A DNA stretch of 36,268 nucleotides. Origin: Chromohalobacter canadensis. Lineage in GTDB: Bacteria; Pseudomonadota; Gammaproteobacteria; Pseudomonadales; Halomonadaceae. This document shows positions 23,146 to 32,900 of this stretch, piece after piece. Position numbers and translations under genes: made by a program. Every line of letters begins with the position of its first letter. Within the stretch, counting starts at the first letter, position 1. The notes beneath the pieces are model-generated. The model saw nothing but the letters and a program-made list of their open reading frames with translations. It made no database searches and was not told the origin of the DNA. The DNA lies in assembly GCF_029544075.1 (NCBI RefSeq), contig NZ_JAJQJH010000021.1, positions 1-36,268 on the forward strand, in the 5' to 3' direction.

Positions 23146-24660
23146 TTAGGTGCGTCTCGAGGCCAAGAGCTTGATGACAACGGCCTGCAGGACCAGGCCG
23201 ATAGCCAGCAAGATATAGGGAGACGCAATGACGATCGTCCCCAGATAGAGCAGGGCGCTTACGGACGCCGGAACGAGCGCATAGGGGATTTGGGTTTTGA
23301 CGTGTGCGACGTGGTCGGAGCCGGAGAAGATGGAGGCCATGACTGTCGTGTCCGAGATGGGGGAGCAGTGATCGCCAAAAATCGAACCGGAGAAGATGGC
23401 GCCGATTGCCATGCTCACGAGCGTCATGTCGCCGATGTTGTATGCCAGGGGGACCCCGATCGGCGTCAGGATCGCCATGGCGCCCCAGGAACTGCCGGTG
23501 GAGAAAGATATCACCATGGCAATGGCGAAGATGAGGATCGGCAGTAGCGTCGGCGATAGCCAGCTCTCCGTCGCTGCGATGACATGATCGCCGGTCTCGA
23601 GCGCGCCGGTAACGGTGCCGATCGACCAGGCCAACACCATGATGACCAGCGCCGGTAGCATGGTCTTGAAGCCAGCCAGCAGCGTGTTTTCACAGGCTTC
23701 CAACGATTGGCGCTGGAGTAATGCCATGACGATGCCTGCTACGACCATCGCGAAGGCTGCCCAACTGAGCGAGACACTGACCTTGGTGTCCGCAATCGCT
23801 TCCATGAGCGGTTTGCCTTCACTGCCACCCCCTGTGTACCAAAGCGCCCAGCAAGCGACGCCAACGAGAACAACGAGTGGGATCAAGAAGTTCCAGACGC
23901 GACCTCTACCCTCGGGAACCTCTCCCAAGTCTCCTTCGACGCTGGAAAGCGGGTTATCGCCGGGAGCAACGAGTTCGCCAGTTTCTTGTGCGCGACCCTC
24001 GGCGCGTTTCATGGGGCCGAAGTCGCCCATGACGATGATCATGGGCACCGAGGCAAGGCACAGCAGGGCATAGAAATTCCAGGGTATCGATTGCAGAAAG
24101 GCCCAGTAGGGTTGTTCGCCGGTCAAGCTGAGCACGGCGAACGCGCCGGCGATGAGCGAGACCTGATAACCGATCCAGTCAGAGACGGGGCCTAGAGTCG
24201 CCATCGGCGCGGATGTCGCGTCGATGGTCCAGGCCAGCTTTTCCCGCGAGACGTTGTGCCTGGCCGTCAGGTCTCGCGAAGCATTCCCCGCGATGACGGA
24301 ATTGACGTAGTCATTGAAGAAGATGACGACGCCGAGCATCCATGTCAGGAGCAAGGAACCTCTCGAGGAAGAGACCTTGCGCGACAGCCACTTGGCCAAG
24401 GCCTGAGAGCCACCGGTGGTATGCATGAAGGCAGCACCGGCGCCGAGCAAGGAGACCAGCACCAGAAAGCGTGCATTCCATTCATCGGTCATCACCTCCG
24501 CGAACCAGTCGAAAGTCTGTGCGACAGCTGCGAGAGGATTGCCAGCGATGATCCAGGCACCCAGGAAAATGCTCAGGAAAAGTGAAATATTGACTCGCCG
24601 CGTAAGCAGCGCCAGCACGACGGCGGCGATAGGGGGCGCGAGCGATATGAGAGCATCCAT
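23146..24660 (-). CDS. Na+/H+ antiporter, NhaC family
   Basis: A 504-residue inner-membrane protein with about eleven to twelve helices, of the NhaC/IT superfamily type. Landmarks are FFNDYVNSVIAGNASRDLT with a buried Asp, TSAPMATLGPVSDWIGYQ, the SFSTGSSWGAMAIL re-entrant motif and GSIFGDHCSPISDTTVMAS near the C-terminus. These are hallmarks of NhaC-like Na+/H+ or malate-Na+/lactate exchangers. An AAAGGAG site seven bases before the ATG supports the start. Use in sodium export would suit a halophile, but MleN-type organic acid exchange is an alternative. Confidence 0.88.
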   Translation of the reverse strand: MDALISLAPPIAAVVLALLTRRVNISLFLSIFLGAWIIAGNPLAAVAQTFDWFAEVMTDEWNARFLVLVSLLGAGAAFMHTTGGSQALAKWLSRKVSSSRGSLLLTWMLGVVIFFNDYVNSVIAGNASRDLTARHNVSREKLAWTIDATSAPMATLGPVSDWIGYQVSLIAGAFAVLSLTGEQPYWAFLQSIPWNFYALLCLASVPMIIVMGDFGPMKRAEGRAQETGELVAPGDNPLSSVEGDLGEVPEGRGRVWNFLIPLVVLVGVACWALWYTGGGSEGKPLMEAIADTKVSVSLSWAAFAMVVAGIVMALLQRQSLEACENTLLAGFKTMLPALVIMVLAWSIGTVTGALETGDHVIAATESWLSPTLLPILIFAIAMVISFSTGSSWGAMAILTPIGVPLAYNIGDMTLVSMAIGAIFSGSIFGDHCSPISDTTVMASIFSGSDHVAHVKTQIPYALVPASVSALLYLGTIVIASPYILLAIGLVLQAVVIKLLASRRT

Positions 24661-24977
24661 GCGACTACTCCTTTGTTGTTGGCCGGTGCCTGATCGAACC
24701 GGGTTGGCCAGTAGGCCGACGCCCAGTCCATGTTCCTTTTTTTATCCCTTCCCGTTCTAGCAGTACTCTCGGAGCGCCGTCGATCATTCCTTCAGTCGAT
24801 AGATCGCCTCAGGCTGCCATTCATGCAGCTCACAAGTGCGCTCGAAACGCGACGGGGTCAAGTCCGCGCTTCATGGATTGTGCAGGCACGGGGTTCAACA
24901 TTCCGTGCATGCAGACTCTGAATGCCAATAGCCTTGGCTAATGGATGTCTCAGGAGCTGGGATCAGAGTCATGCGGC
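24661..24977. other. Intergenic region upstream of the nhaC-like gene
   Basis: It should hold the nhaC-like promoter (minus strand) and the end of the dauA-dehydrogenase transcript. I see no convincing terminator, repeat or small gene. Confidence 0.5.
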
Positions 24978-26000
24978 TTATCGGTCATGCAGGTGGGCGA
25001 CCAATGCCTCGGCAAAGGTATCGGTGGTCCCGGTTCCACCCATGTCAGGTGTCACTCGATCTCGAGCCGTTTCTAGCACCGTCCGGATCGTTCGACGAAT
25101 TCGGGTGCCTTTTTCCACCATGCCCAGGTGATCGAGCATATCCGCGGCGGCCAATAGTAGGGCACAGGGGTTGGCGAGCTTTTGCCCGGCGATATCCGGT
25201 GCCGAGCCATGCACCGCCTCGAAAATAGCGGCTTCGGTACCAATGTTCGCGCCCGGTGCCAGCCCCAGCCCGCCGATCAGCCCGGCACAGAGGTCCGATA
25301 GGATGTCACCAAACAGGTTGGTCGTGACGATAACGTCGAACTGATGAGGGTTCATCACCAGTTGCATACAGGCGTTATCGACGATCATTTCCTGGAACTC
25401 GATGTCCGGATATTCTTTCGCTACCTCACGGGCGACATCGAGGAAAAGTCCGGAACTGGTCTTGATGATGTTGGCCTTGTGAACGGCCGTGACTTTTTTC
25501 CGATTGCGTTGATGTGCCAGTTCGAAGGCATGGCGCACGATGCGCTCCGATCCCCGGCGAGTCACTCGGATGCTGGAAAGTGCCGTCTCGCCATCATCGG
25601 AGAGGCTCTGCCCGTCGGAGAGATACGCACCCTCGGTATTCTCGCGTACCGTGATCAGGTCAATATTGTCATAGCGTGAGCGAGTACCAGGGAAACTGAT
25701 CGCAGGGCGAACATTGGCATAAAGATCGAATTCACGGCGCAACTGCACATTCAGGGACGATATCCCGCTACCGAGGGGCGTCGTCAAGGGGCCTTTCAAG
25801 GCGATGCGGTGCTTTCTTATCGCTGCGATCGTGTCAGCGGGCATCGGCTGTCCATGCTTTTCCTGCGCAGTCAGCCCGGCATCCAGAAATTCATATTGCA
25901 GGCCACAGTCCAGTGCATCCAGGACGCTGAGTGTAGCCTCCATGATTTCGGGGCCTATGCCATCCCCCTTCAATACTGCAATCGTCTGACTCATTGTCAT
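24978..26000 (-). CDS. NAD-type isocitrate/isopropylmalate dehydrogenase family protein
   Basis: A 340-residue beta-decarboxylating dehydrogenase that oxidises a 2-hydroxy acid such as isocitrate. Landmarks are GDGIGPEI near the start, the substrate loop SSLNVQLRREFDLYANVRP, RENTEGAYLS, the catalytic Lys in AVHKANIIK and Asp in TNLFGDILSDL, and HGSAPDIAGQ. The Asp in the last motif points to NAD rather than NADP. The loop (S-x-N-x-x-LR) is closest to NAD-isocitrate dehydrogenases. Two in-frame ATGs (26000 and 25994) are possible. It begins three bases after the transporter gene, so the two form an operon. A substrate other than isocitrate, for example tartrate or malate, is possible. Confidence 0.82.
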   Translation of the reverse strand: MTMSQTIAVLKGDGIGPEIMEATLSVLDALDCGLQYEFLDAGLTAQEKHGQPMPADTIAAIRKHRIALKGPLTTPLGSGISSLNVQLRREFDLYANVRPAISFPGTRSRYDNIDLITVRENTEGAYLSDGQSLSDDGETALSSIRVTRRGSERIVRHAFELAHQRNRKKVTAVHKANIIKTSSGLFLDVAREVAKEYPDIEFQEMIVDNACMQLVMNPHQFDVIVTTNLFGDILSDLCAGLIGGLGLAPGANIGTEAAIFEAVHGSAPDIAGQKLANPCALLLAAADMLDHLGMVEKGTRIRRTIRTVLETARDRVTPDMGGTGTTDTFAEALVAHLHDR

Positions 26001-26003
26001 GCC

Positions 26004-27776
26004 TCAGTAGGTGTTGCGATGCATGTCGTTTCGCTCGTGATACCAACGTAGCGCGAAGGTTGTGGCCGACGGCAAGTCGCTACAGTAGGTCAGCGTTCCA
26101 GCGATTTTTCGAATACCTGCACGGCGCAGCTTGACAATAATGCGTGTCGGCAAGCCTACCAGGATCAGTGCCACTCCTTCGCGATGCATTTCGTCGATTA
26201 ATGACTGGAGGGCGACGATGGCCGTGCCATCCATGCTGGGCACCTTGCGCATGTCGATCAATACGGTTTGGACGTGATGATCCACCCGATACAGGGATGT
26301 AAGGGCTTTCTCGGCCACTCCGAAGAACAGGGGGCCATTGATTTCGTACACCGCTATTTCTGAAGGCAGCCCGGTGACGGCAGGGTGCTGGTCGGTCTCG
26401 AGGCGATCGGTTGTGGTCAGCAAGGCCATGCGTCGGATAAAAAGCGCTGCGGCCAGCCCCATGCCAACGGCGACGGCCAAGACCATGTCAAACACCACGG
26501 TCAGGCCGAAGCAGGTGACGAGGATGGCGACGTCGCCAGGCGGTGCCGAGCGCAGGGTGTGTAGAAAATGACGCGCTTCGCTCATGTTCCAGGCAATGAT
26601 GAACAGCAGCGCCGCAAGGGCGGCCATGGGAACGAGGCCCAGCAATTCAGCCAGCGCGATGACGGACAACAGCACCACGACGGAGTGCACCACTGCGGCA
26701 ATGGGGGAGCGCCCGCCGCTGCGGATGTTGGTCGTCGTCCGAGCAATAGCTGCCGTGGCGGTGATACCACCGAAGAACGGCGCAATGATGTTACCCAGCC
26801 CTTGGCCAATCAGCTCGGCGTCGGGGTCATGCTTGGTCTTGGTCAGTCCATCCGATACCACCGCGCATAGCAGTGATTCGATGGCGCCGAGCATGGCGAT
26901 GGCGAAGGCGGGCCCCAGCAGTGCACGAATCAGTTCGAAATTCAGCTCCAAGGGGGCGCCATTGGGCCCTGGTAGCAACCAGGGTGCCGTGAAGGAAGGC
27001 GCTACCGGGGGAATCCCCGTCCCCGTTTCGCCATTGGCCTCCCAGGTAAAGCGCGAGGCAATCGTCTCGACGGCCGGTGCGCCAGGGCTCCCGAACCACT
27101 GATTGGCCACGTACGCCACGATAGCACCGACGACCAGCCCGACAAGAGGCGCGGGAATGGGCACATGCAAGCGTGGCCATAGCAACATGACAGCCAGAGT
27201 AAATGCCCCAATGGCGAACTCGAGAGGGTCGAGCGTGGGCAGTGAGGTGGCGATCCGCCCCATGTTTTCGACGAAATGCTCGCCGAGCTGCCCGACGCTC
27301 AACCCCAGGAAATCGGGAATCTGCAGTCCTGCGATGACCACGGCAATCCCCGCCGTGAAGCCTAGCACCACAGGGTAAGGCACGAACTCGATCAGGCGGC
27401 CCATTCGGGTAATCCCCAGGACCACCAGGATTATGCCGGCCATCATCGAGGCGATGAGCAACCCGCCGAGACCGTATTGCTGGACAATCGGGAACAGAAT
27501 GACGACGAAAGCGGCGGTCGGGCCTGACACATTGAAACGCGAGCCGCCGGTTAACGCGATGATGGCCCCGGCCACAATCGCCGTGTAAAGCCCTTGCTGA
27601 GGAGGAACGCCTGTAGCGATCGCCAATGCCATCGAGAGTGGCACGGCCACGGTGCCGATGGTGAGGCCAGCCATCACATCTTTGCGCAAATCGGCGAGAC
27701 CGTAGCCGCCTCGCCATGCCGCGCGAAGCCCTGAAGAGAGGCTGGGCAAGTCAACCGGAAACCTTAGGCGTGACAT
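26004..27776 (-). CDS. dauA: SulP-family anion/dicarboxylate transporter, DauA-like
   Basis: A 590-residue inner-membrane transporter with a C-terminal STAS domain. The membrane part matches E. coli DauA (C4-dicarboxylate uptake at acid pH) closely by recall: IALTGGSRFNVSGPTAAFVV, MLGAIESLLCAVVSDG, GLGNIIAPFFGGITATAA and AWNMSEARHF. The STAS domain (about 450-570) contains GPLFFGVAEKALT and VPSMDGTAIVALQSLIDEM. The frame extends 17 codons further up, but the ATG at 27776 has GAGGG at good spacing and the better N-terminus. It heads an operon with the dehydrogenase. A palindrome at 27848-27866 lies 72 bases upstream. The substrate may also be sulfate or bicarbonate. Confidence 0.82.
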   Translation of the reverse strand: MSRLRFPVDLPSLSSGLRAAWRGGYGLADLRKDVMAGLTIGTVAVPLSMALAIATGVPPQQGLYTAIVAGAIIALTGGSRFNVSGPTAAFVVILFPIVQQYGLGGLLIASMMAGIILVVLGITRMGRLIEFVPYPVVLGFTAGIAVVIAGLQIPDFLGLSVGQLGEHFVENMGRIATSLPTLDPLEFAIGAFTLAVMLLWPRLHVPIPAPLVGLVVGAIVAYVANQWFGSPGAPAVETIASRFTWEANGETGTGIPPVAPSFTAPWLLPGPNGAPLELNFELIRALLGPAFAIAMLGAIESLLCAVVSDGLTKTKHDPDAELIGQGLGNIIAPFFGGITATAAIARTTTNIRSGGRSPIAAVVHSVVVLLSVIALAELLGLVPMAALAALLFIIAWNMSEARHFLHTLRSAPPGDVAILVTCFGLTVVFDMVLAVAVGMGLAAALFIRRMALLTTTDRLETDQHPAVTGLPSEIAVYEINGPLFFGVAEKALTSLYRVDHHVQTVLIDMRKVPSMDGTAIVALQSLIDEMHREGVALILVGLPTRIIVKLRRAGIRKIAGTLTYCSDLPSATTFALRWYHERNDMHRNTY

Positions 27777-27847
27777 ACGGTAGCCCTCGCTGTAATGCCC
27801 CTCGTCATGAGGCGTGGATCGGAGCATTTGGAGTGGAGGATAAAACT

Positions 27848-27866
27848 ATGTTAATGACATTAACAT
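27848..27866. promoter_or_regulatory. Palindromic operator candidate, dauA-proximal
   Basis: ATGTTAATG-A-CATTAACAT, a 9-bp perfect inverted repeat around one base. It shares the 14-base string AATGACATTAACAT with the second site at 27942-27968. It lies 72 bases upstream of the dauA-like start. Confidence 0.7.
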
Positions 27867-27941
27867 GTAGTTATAATTAAGTGCAAATGTGGTCACGCTA
27901 TGGATCAAGGATAGAGACAAGGCATTGCGACATGAAAGCAA

Positions 27942-27968
27942 TGACATTAACATTAAATGTTAATGTCA
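27942..27968. promoter_or_regulatory. Palindromic operator candidate, RHH-gene-proximal
   Basis: A 13-bp perfect inverted repeat around one central base: TGACATTAACATT and AATGTTAATGTCA. It ends 14 bases before the start of the ribbon-helix-helix gene, ideal for autorepression. It is related to the 27848-27866 site. Confidence 0.75.
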
Positions 27969-27982
27969 AAAGGGGAACACTC

Positions 27983-28174
27983 ATGGAAAAGAAAACGGCT
28001 CGCCTCACGTTGCTGATAGATCCACAAAAGAAACGCGCCTTCGAGGAGTTGTGTGCCTTACAGGACCTGACGCCATCGCAAGTCGTACGACAGCTGATAC
28101 GTGACTATCTGCATAAGCATGGCGTGGAGTACGGCTCACAGCCGCAGGAAGACGAAAAAAGCCCATCGACCTGA
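27983..28174 (+). CDS. Small ribbon-helix-helix (CopG-like) regulator
   Basis: The 63-residue product has the RHH pattern: strand ARLTLLIDPQ, helix KKRAFEELCALQD, turn and helix LTPSQVVRQLIRDYLHKHG, then an acidic tail. The frame is open 34 codons further up, but this extension covers the palindrome and is not protein-like. The ATG at 27983 has AAAAGGGG upstream. It lies divergent from the dauA-dehydrogenase operon with two related palindromes between, so it probably represses itself and perhaps the operon. An antitoxin role is possible in principle, but no toxin gene is next to it. Confidence 0.8.
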   Translation: MEKKTARLTLLIDPQKKRAFEELCALQDLTPSQVVRQLIRDYLHKHGVEYGSQPQEDEKSPST

Positions 28175-28240
28175 TGCTCGGATTGCCATGCAGGGTCACG
28201 GTTGTCCTCCGTCACTTTATCGCCTTTAACGGACACTGCT

Positions 28241-28552
28241 ATGCACAATCTATGGATTCCTTTTGTCGCCATTCTCGCCGTTGCCGGCTTGATCTTCGGT
28301 GGTCAAGCCTATTCCGAGGCACAGCGTGATGCTCACATCGCCACGGCCCTAGCGGAAGGACACCAGAGTCAGACGCCTGCCGAGATTTCACACTTGATTC
28401 GCGTCAACAAGGGTTATGGAGTATGCGGTGACTACACGCTTGCTAGTGGCGAATCCGGCTCCTTCTATTACAACAGTGCCACCAAGCGCTTGGCGTTGGA
28501 CGCGAATGCCGATCTGTATCGCGACAATTGCATGGGCGTCTCTGACTCGTGA
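28241..28552 (+). CDS. Small membrane-anchored or exported protein, unknown
   Basis: I do not recognise the family. The 103-residue product starts with one hydrophobic segment (LWIPFVAILAVAGLIFGGQA), which may be a signal anchor or a Sec signal peptide with a possible cut after GQA. The rest is polar and would be periplasmic. It has two cysteines (in GYGVCGDYT and RDNCMG) that may form a disulfide. The ATG at 28241 is chosen because it gives the signal-like N-terminus; a TTG at 28202 is in frame upstream. It follows the RHH gene by 66 bases. Confidence 0.65.
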   Translation: MHNLWIPFVAILAVAGLIFGGQAYSEAQRDAHIATALAEGHQSQTPAEISHLIRVNKGYGVCGDYTLASGESGSFYYNSATKRLALDANADLYRDNCMGVSDS

Positions 28553-28758
28553 GATGTCGCTAAGGTATCGTTGGCTTCTACGACAGGGTTGCGGTCCTAA
28601 GGTCATGGCAAGCCAGTCCTGGCCTTGGTACCAGGGAGGCGTGACATGCCTCATATGGCGTGAAACCGCAGCCTTGCCCGCCGTTCTCTTGCTAAGCTGT
28701 GTCTCTGTCATCCCGGTCGCCGACCGGTTGTGTTCTTCTTGCGTACAAGGATTCTCCC

Positions 28759-29760
28759 ATGCCGAATGTGTTATCTCTTCTCGAGGAGGTTGCGTCGCCG
28801 ACCATCGGGCTTGGCTGCATGAACTTGTCCCATGGTTACGGGACGCCGGTGCCGGAGGCCGAGGGCGTGCGAGCGTTGCAGGCGGCGTTCGAGATGGGCT
28901 ATCGGCATTTCGATACCGCGACGCTCTATGGCGCGACAGCCAACGAGTCGCTGGTGGGCAAGGCGCTCAAGGATCGGCGTGATCAGTTGATGCTGGCCAG
29001 CAAGTGCGGCATGGCGATCGACCCGGCGCTCGGCCGCAAGGTGATCGACGGTCGCCCCGAGACACTGCGTCGCCAGTGCGAGGCGAGCTTGCAGCGTCTG
29101 CGGACCGACCGGCTGGATCTCTATTATCTGCATCGCATGGATCGCCAAGTGCCCATCGAGGAGAGTGTCGGGGCGTTGGGGCGGCTGGTCGAGGAGGGCA
29201 AGCTGCGTGCCGTGGGGTTGTCCGAGGTCTCCGCCGAGACGCTGCGCCGTGCCCACGCCGAGTATCCGGTGGCGGCGGTACAGTCGGAATACTCGCTGTG
29301 GACGCGCAATCCCGAGATTGCCTTGCTTGCGGCATGCCGTGAACTGGGCACTACGCTGGTGGCGTTCAGCCCGCTGGGCCGAGGCTTTCTGGCGGATGCG
29401 GTCCCGGACCCGGCGCGTCTGGAAGAAAGCGACATGCGGCGCGGTATGCCGCGTTTCAGTGACGAACATTACCCGCATAACCGGCGTTTGCTGACAGATT
29501 TCACGGCGCTTGCCGAGGAACTGGAGATGACGCCGGGGCAACTGGCGCTGGCGTGGGTGAAGGCGCAGGGGGCCGATATCGTGCCCATCCCCGGCACGCG
29601 TGATATCGCGCACATGCGCGAGAATCTGACAGCGGAGACATTGCGATTGGATGCTGCCTCGCTCGAAAAGTTGAACGCAATGATGACGCCCGATCAAGTC
29701 CGCGGCGGACGTTACAGCGAGGCCCAGCAGGCGGATATCGATACCGAAGAATTCGCGTGA
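28759..29760 (+). CDS. Aldo/keto reductase
   Basis: A 333-residue NADPH-dependent (beta/alpha)8 oxidoreductase. The catalytic tetrad is visible as D52 and Y57 (FDTATLYG), K82 (SKCG) and H125 (YYLHRMD). The cofactor end has VPIPGTRDIAHMRENL. The family is closest to the YakC/AKR13 type that reduces aldehydes. The frame extends upstream to 28699, but the ATG at 28759 has AAGGA seven bases before it and starts the homology (MPNVLSLLEE). It stands alone. Hairpins lie after its stop. Confidence 0.9.
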   Translation: MPNVLSLLEEVASPTIGLGCMNLSHGYGTPVPEAEGVRALQAAFEMGYRHFDTATLYGATANESLVGKALKDRRDQLMLASKCGMAIDPALGRKVIDGRPETLRRQCEASLQRLRTDRLDLYYLHRMDRQVPIEESVGALGRLVEEGKLRAVGLSEVSAETLRRAHAEYPVAAVQSEYSLWTRNPEIALLAACRELGTTLVAFSPLGRGFLADAVPDPARLEESDMRRGMPRFSDEHYPHNRRLLTDFTALAEELEMTPGQLALAWVKAQGADIVPIPGTRDIAHMRENLTAETLRLDAASLEKLNAMMTPDQVRGGRYSEAQQADIDTEEFA

Positions 29761-29762
29761 TA

Positions 29763-29790
29763 GCCAAACGCCCCACGTGGTGCGTTTGGC
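29763..29790 (+). terminator. Strong hairpin after the aldo/keto reductase
   Basis: A 9-bp stem (GCCAAACGC with GCGTTTGGC) encloses CCACGTGG, itself a palindrome. It begins right after the stop codon. No T-run follows. Confidence 0.5.
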
Positions 29791-29877
29791 GCACAGGTCG
29801 TGTCGCTGATCTCTGACAGGCAAATGACCGAGCAGGCTCTAAGATAAAAGTGCGGCGAGGGATGCGCCGTGCAAACT

Positions 29878-29903
29878 CCCGGCTAGGATGGCCGGGGTTT
29901 TTA
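29878..29903 (+). terminator. Rho-independent terminator
   Basis: A 6-bp GC stem (CCCGGC with GCCGGG) and a 7-base loop are followed by GTTTTTATTTT. It stops rightward transcripts before the RND gene on the other strand. Confidence 0.75.
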
Positions 29904-29981
29904 TTTTCCTCGCCGTTCCCTGCGTTTTCCCCCGTTTTCATGCTGGCCGTGCGCCTGACGCCGACTGTGTCGATGCCGCTT

Positions 29982-32900
29982 TTATCGTTGCGTTCCTTCC
30001 ATCTCACGCGCCAGGCGCCGGCTGACATCGCTGGGCGAGCCGGTATGCTGTGCCAAAAGATCGTAGGCTACAGGCACGACGAGTAGCGTAAATAGCGTCG
30101 CGGCGGCCACGCCGCTGAAGATGACCGTGCCGATGACGAGCCGCGTCTCGGCGCCGGGGCCGCTGGCGAATATCAGTGGCACGGCGCCGGCCATGGTGGT
30201 GACGGCAGTCATCAGGATCGGGCGCAGGCGCGTCACCGAGGCGTCGATTAGAGCATCACGGAAGGCACGCCCTTCGTCTCGCAGTTGGTTGGCAAACTCG
30301 ACGATGAGGATGCCGTTCTTGGCGGCGAGCCCGACCAGCATCACCATGCCTACCTGACTGTAGATGTTCAGCGACTGACCGGTCAGCCACAGGCCGAGCA
30401 GGGCGCCGCTGATCGCCAGAGGCACGGTCAGCATGATGACCAGCGGATGCACGAAGCTTTCGAACTGCGCCGCGAGCACGAGGAAGACGACCAGCAGGCC
30501 CATGAGCATCAGGAAAGCGGTGGCACCACTGGCTTCCTGATAGTCCCGCGATGGGCCCTTGTAGTCGATCATGGCGTCGGCGGGCAATTCCTCGTCGGCG
30601 AGCGCGTTGAGATAGCCCAAGGCCTCGCCCATGGACGCGCCGTCGGCGAGGTTGGCTTCCAGGGTGATCGCGCGAACGCGGTTGAAACGATTGAGCTCGC
30701 TGGCGTCGGCGTAGTCGCTGAGCGTCACCAGGCTCGCCAGGGGGATGAGTTCGCCACTGCGGTCTGAACGGACCTGGATGTTGTCCAGCGCGCTGGGGCT
30801 TCTTTGCGTGTCGCGCTCGCCTTCGAGGATAACGTCGTATTCCTCGCCGTCGTCGACATAGCTGGTGACGCTGCGTCCGCCGAATAGTGTCTGCAGGGTG
30901 TGGCCGATGGTGTCGACGTTCACGCCTAGGGCGGCGGCGCGCTGGTAGTCGATCTTGATGCGCAGCTGCGGCTGGGTTTCCTTGTAGTCGCTATCTAGAG
31001 CGGTCAGGCCCGAGTCTTCGTCTGCGCGAATGCGTTCGAGCAGCTGGTCGCGCCAGGTGACTAGGGATTCGTAGGTGCCACCACCGATCACGAACTGTAC
31101 CGGCTTCTGGATGCGCCCGCCGAAGCCTTGTCGCATTACCGGTGCCGCATCGACGCCAGGGAGATCCGCGAGGCGTTGTCGCACGTCGGCCATGATGTCC
31201 CAGGCCGAGCGCCGCTCGCCCCACGCCGCGAGGCTGACGATCACCATGCCGTCGTTGAAGTTCTCGATGTTGCCATAGCCGCGCGGTGCGCGTACCGAGA
31301 TGTTGCGAATCTCGCCTTCGTCGACCAGCGGCAGCAGGCGTGCCTCTATCTCGTCCATGTAATCCTGCATGTAGTCGAAGGTGGCGCCTTCGGGGCCGTT
31401 GACGAGGATAAAGAAATTACCGCGATCCTCCTGCGGTGTGTACTCGTTGGGCAGTTCTCCGAACAGCCAGACGGTGGCACCGAGCAGTGCGACGAACACG
31501 ACCAGGCACAGCCAGCGCACGCGTAACAAAGTGAAGAGTACGTAGCGATAGAGCCGCTGGGTGGCGTCGAGCAGGGTATGCACAGCACGGCTGATGCGAC
31601 TTTCGTGCATCCGCGGGTCGAGCACCTTGGAGCACATCATCGGTGCCAACGACAGCGCCAGCAGGCACGAGATCGCCACGGCGGCGGCCAGGGTCAGCGC
31701 GAACTCGGTGAACAGCCGGCCGATGTCACCGCGCAGAAAGCTCAATGGCACGAACACCGCGATCAGCACGAGGGTGGTGGCGATGACCGCGAAGCCGATT
31801 TGGCGCGTACCGCGAAACGCCGCGACGAGTGGCGTTTCGCCGTAGAGCTGCATGCGCCGGTGGACGTTCTCGAGCACCACGATGGCGTCGTCGACGACCA
31901 GGCCGATCGCCAGCACCAGGGCGAGCAGCGTGAGCAGGTTAAGCGTGAAGCCGAAGGCGTTCAGGGCGATGAAGGTACCGATGATCGAGATCGGCACGGT
32001 AACCGCGGGCACCAACGTTGTCCGCACATTGCCCAGGAACAGGAAGATCACTATGACGACAAGGCCCATGGCGATGAACAGCGTGGCGACGACTTCCTTC
32101 AGGGCGCCGGAGACGAACACCGAGGAGTCGAAGTTGAGCCGCAACTGCATGCCGTCGGGCAGTGTCGACTCGAGGCGCTCCATTTCCGCCTTGACGCCCT
32201 GGGACACCTCCAGAATGTTGGCGGTTGATTGCTTCATGATGCCCAGGCCGACCATGGGCACTCCGTTGCCGCGAAACAGCGAGCGTTCCTCCACCGAGCC
32301 GACCTCGACGCTGGCCACGTCGCTCAGTCGCGTGAGATAGCCGTCATTTCCCTGGTCGATGACCAGGTCGCGGAAGTCGGCGGCGGTCTCGAAGCTGCGC
32401 GGCAGTCGCAGGGTGAACTGCCGCGAGTCGGACTCCAGAAAACCCGCCGGGAGTTCGACGTTTTCGGCGCGCAATGCGCCTTCCACGTCGCTGACGGTCA
32501 GGTCGCGGGCGGCCAGTGCATTGCGCTTTAGCCACACACGCATGGCGTATTCCTTACCACCGCCGACGCGTACTCGTGAGACGCCGGTTTGCGTGGAGAA
32601 ACGGTCGACCAGGTAGCGATTGGCGTAATCGGTCAGTTCGGATACCGAGTAGCCCTCCGCCGTGAGGCTCAGCCACATGATGACGTCGTCGCTGCTATCG
32701 GATTTTTCCACTTCCGGTGGGTCGGCTTCCTCGGGCAGGTTATCGCTCACGCCGGAGACGCGATCGCGGATGTCGTTGGCCGCCGCCTCGATATCGCGAT
32801 CGAGGTTGAACGTGATGTCGATTTCCGACTCACCATCGCTGCTGGTCGACTCGATGAGATCGATGCCCTCGATGCCGGCAATGCGGTCTTCGATCACCTG

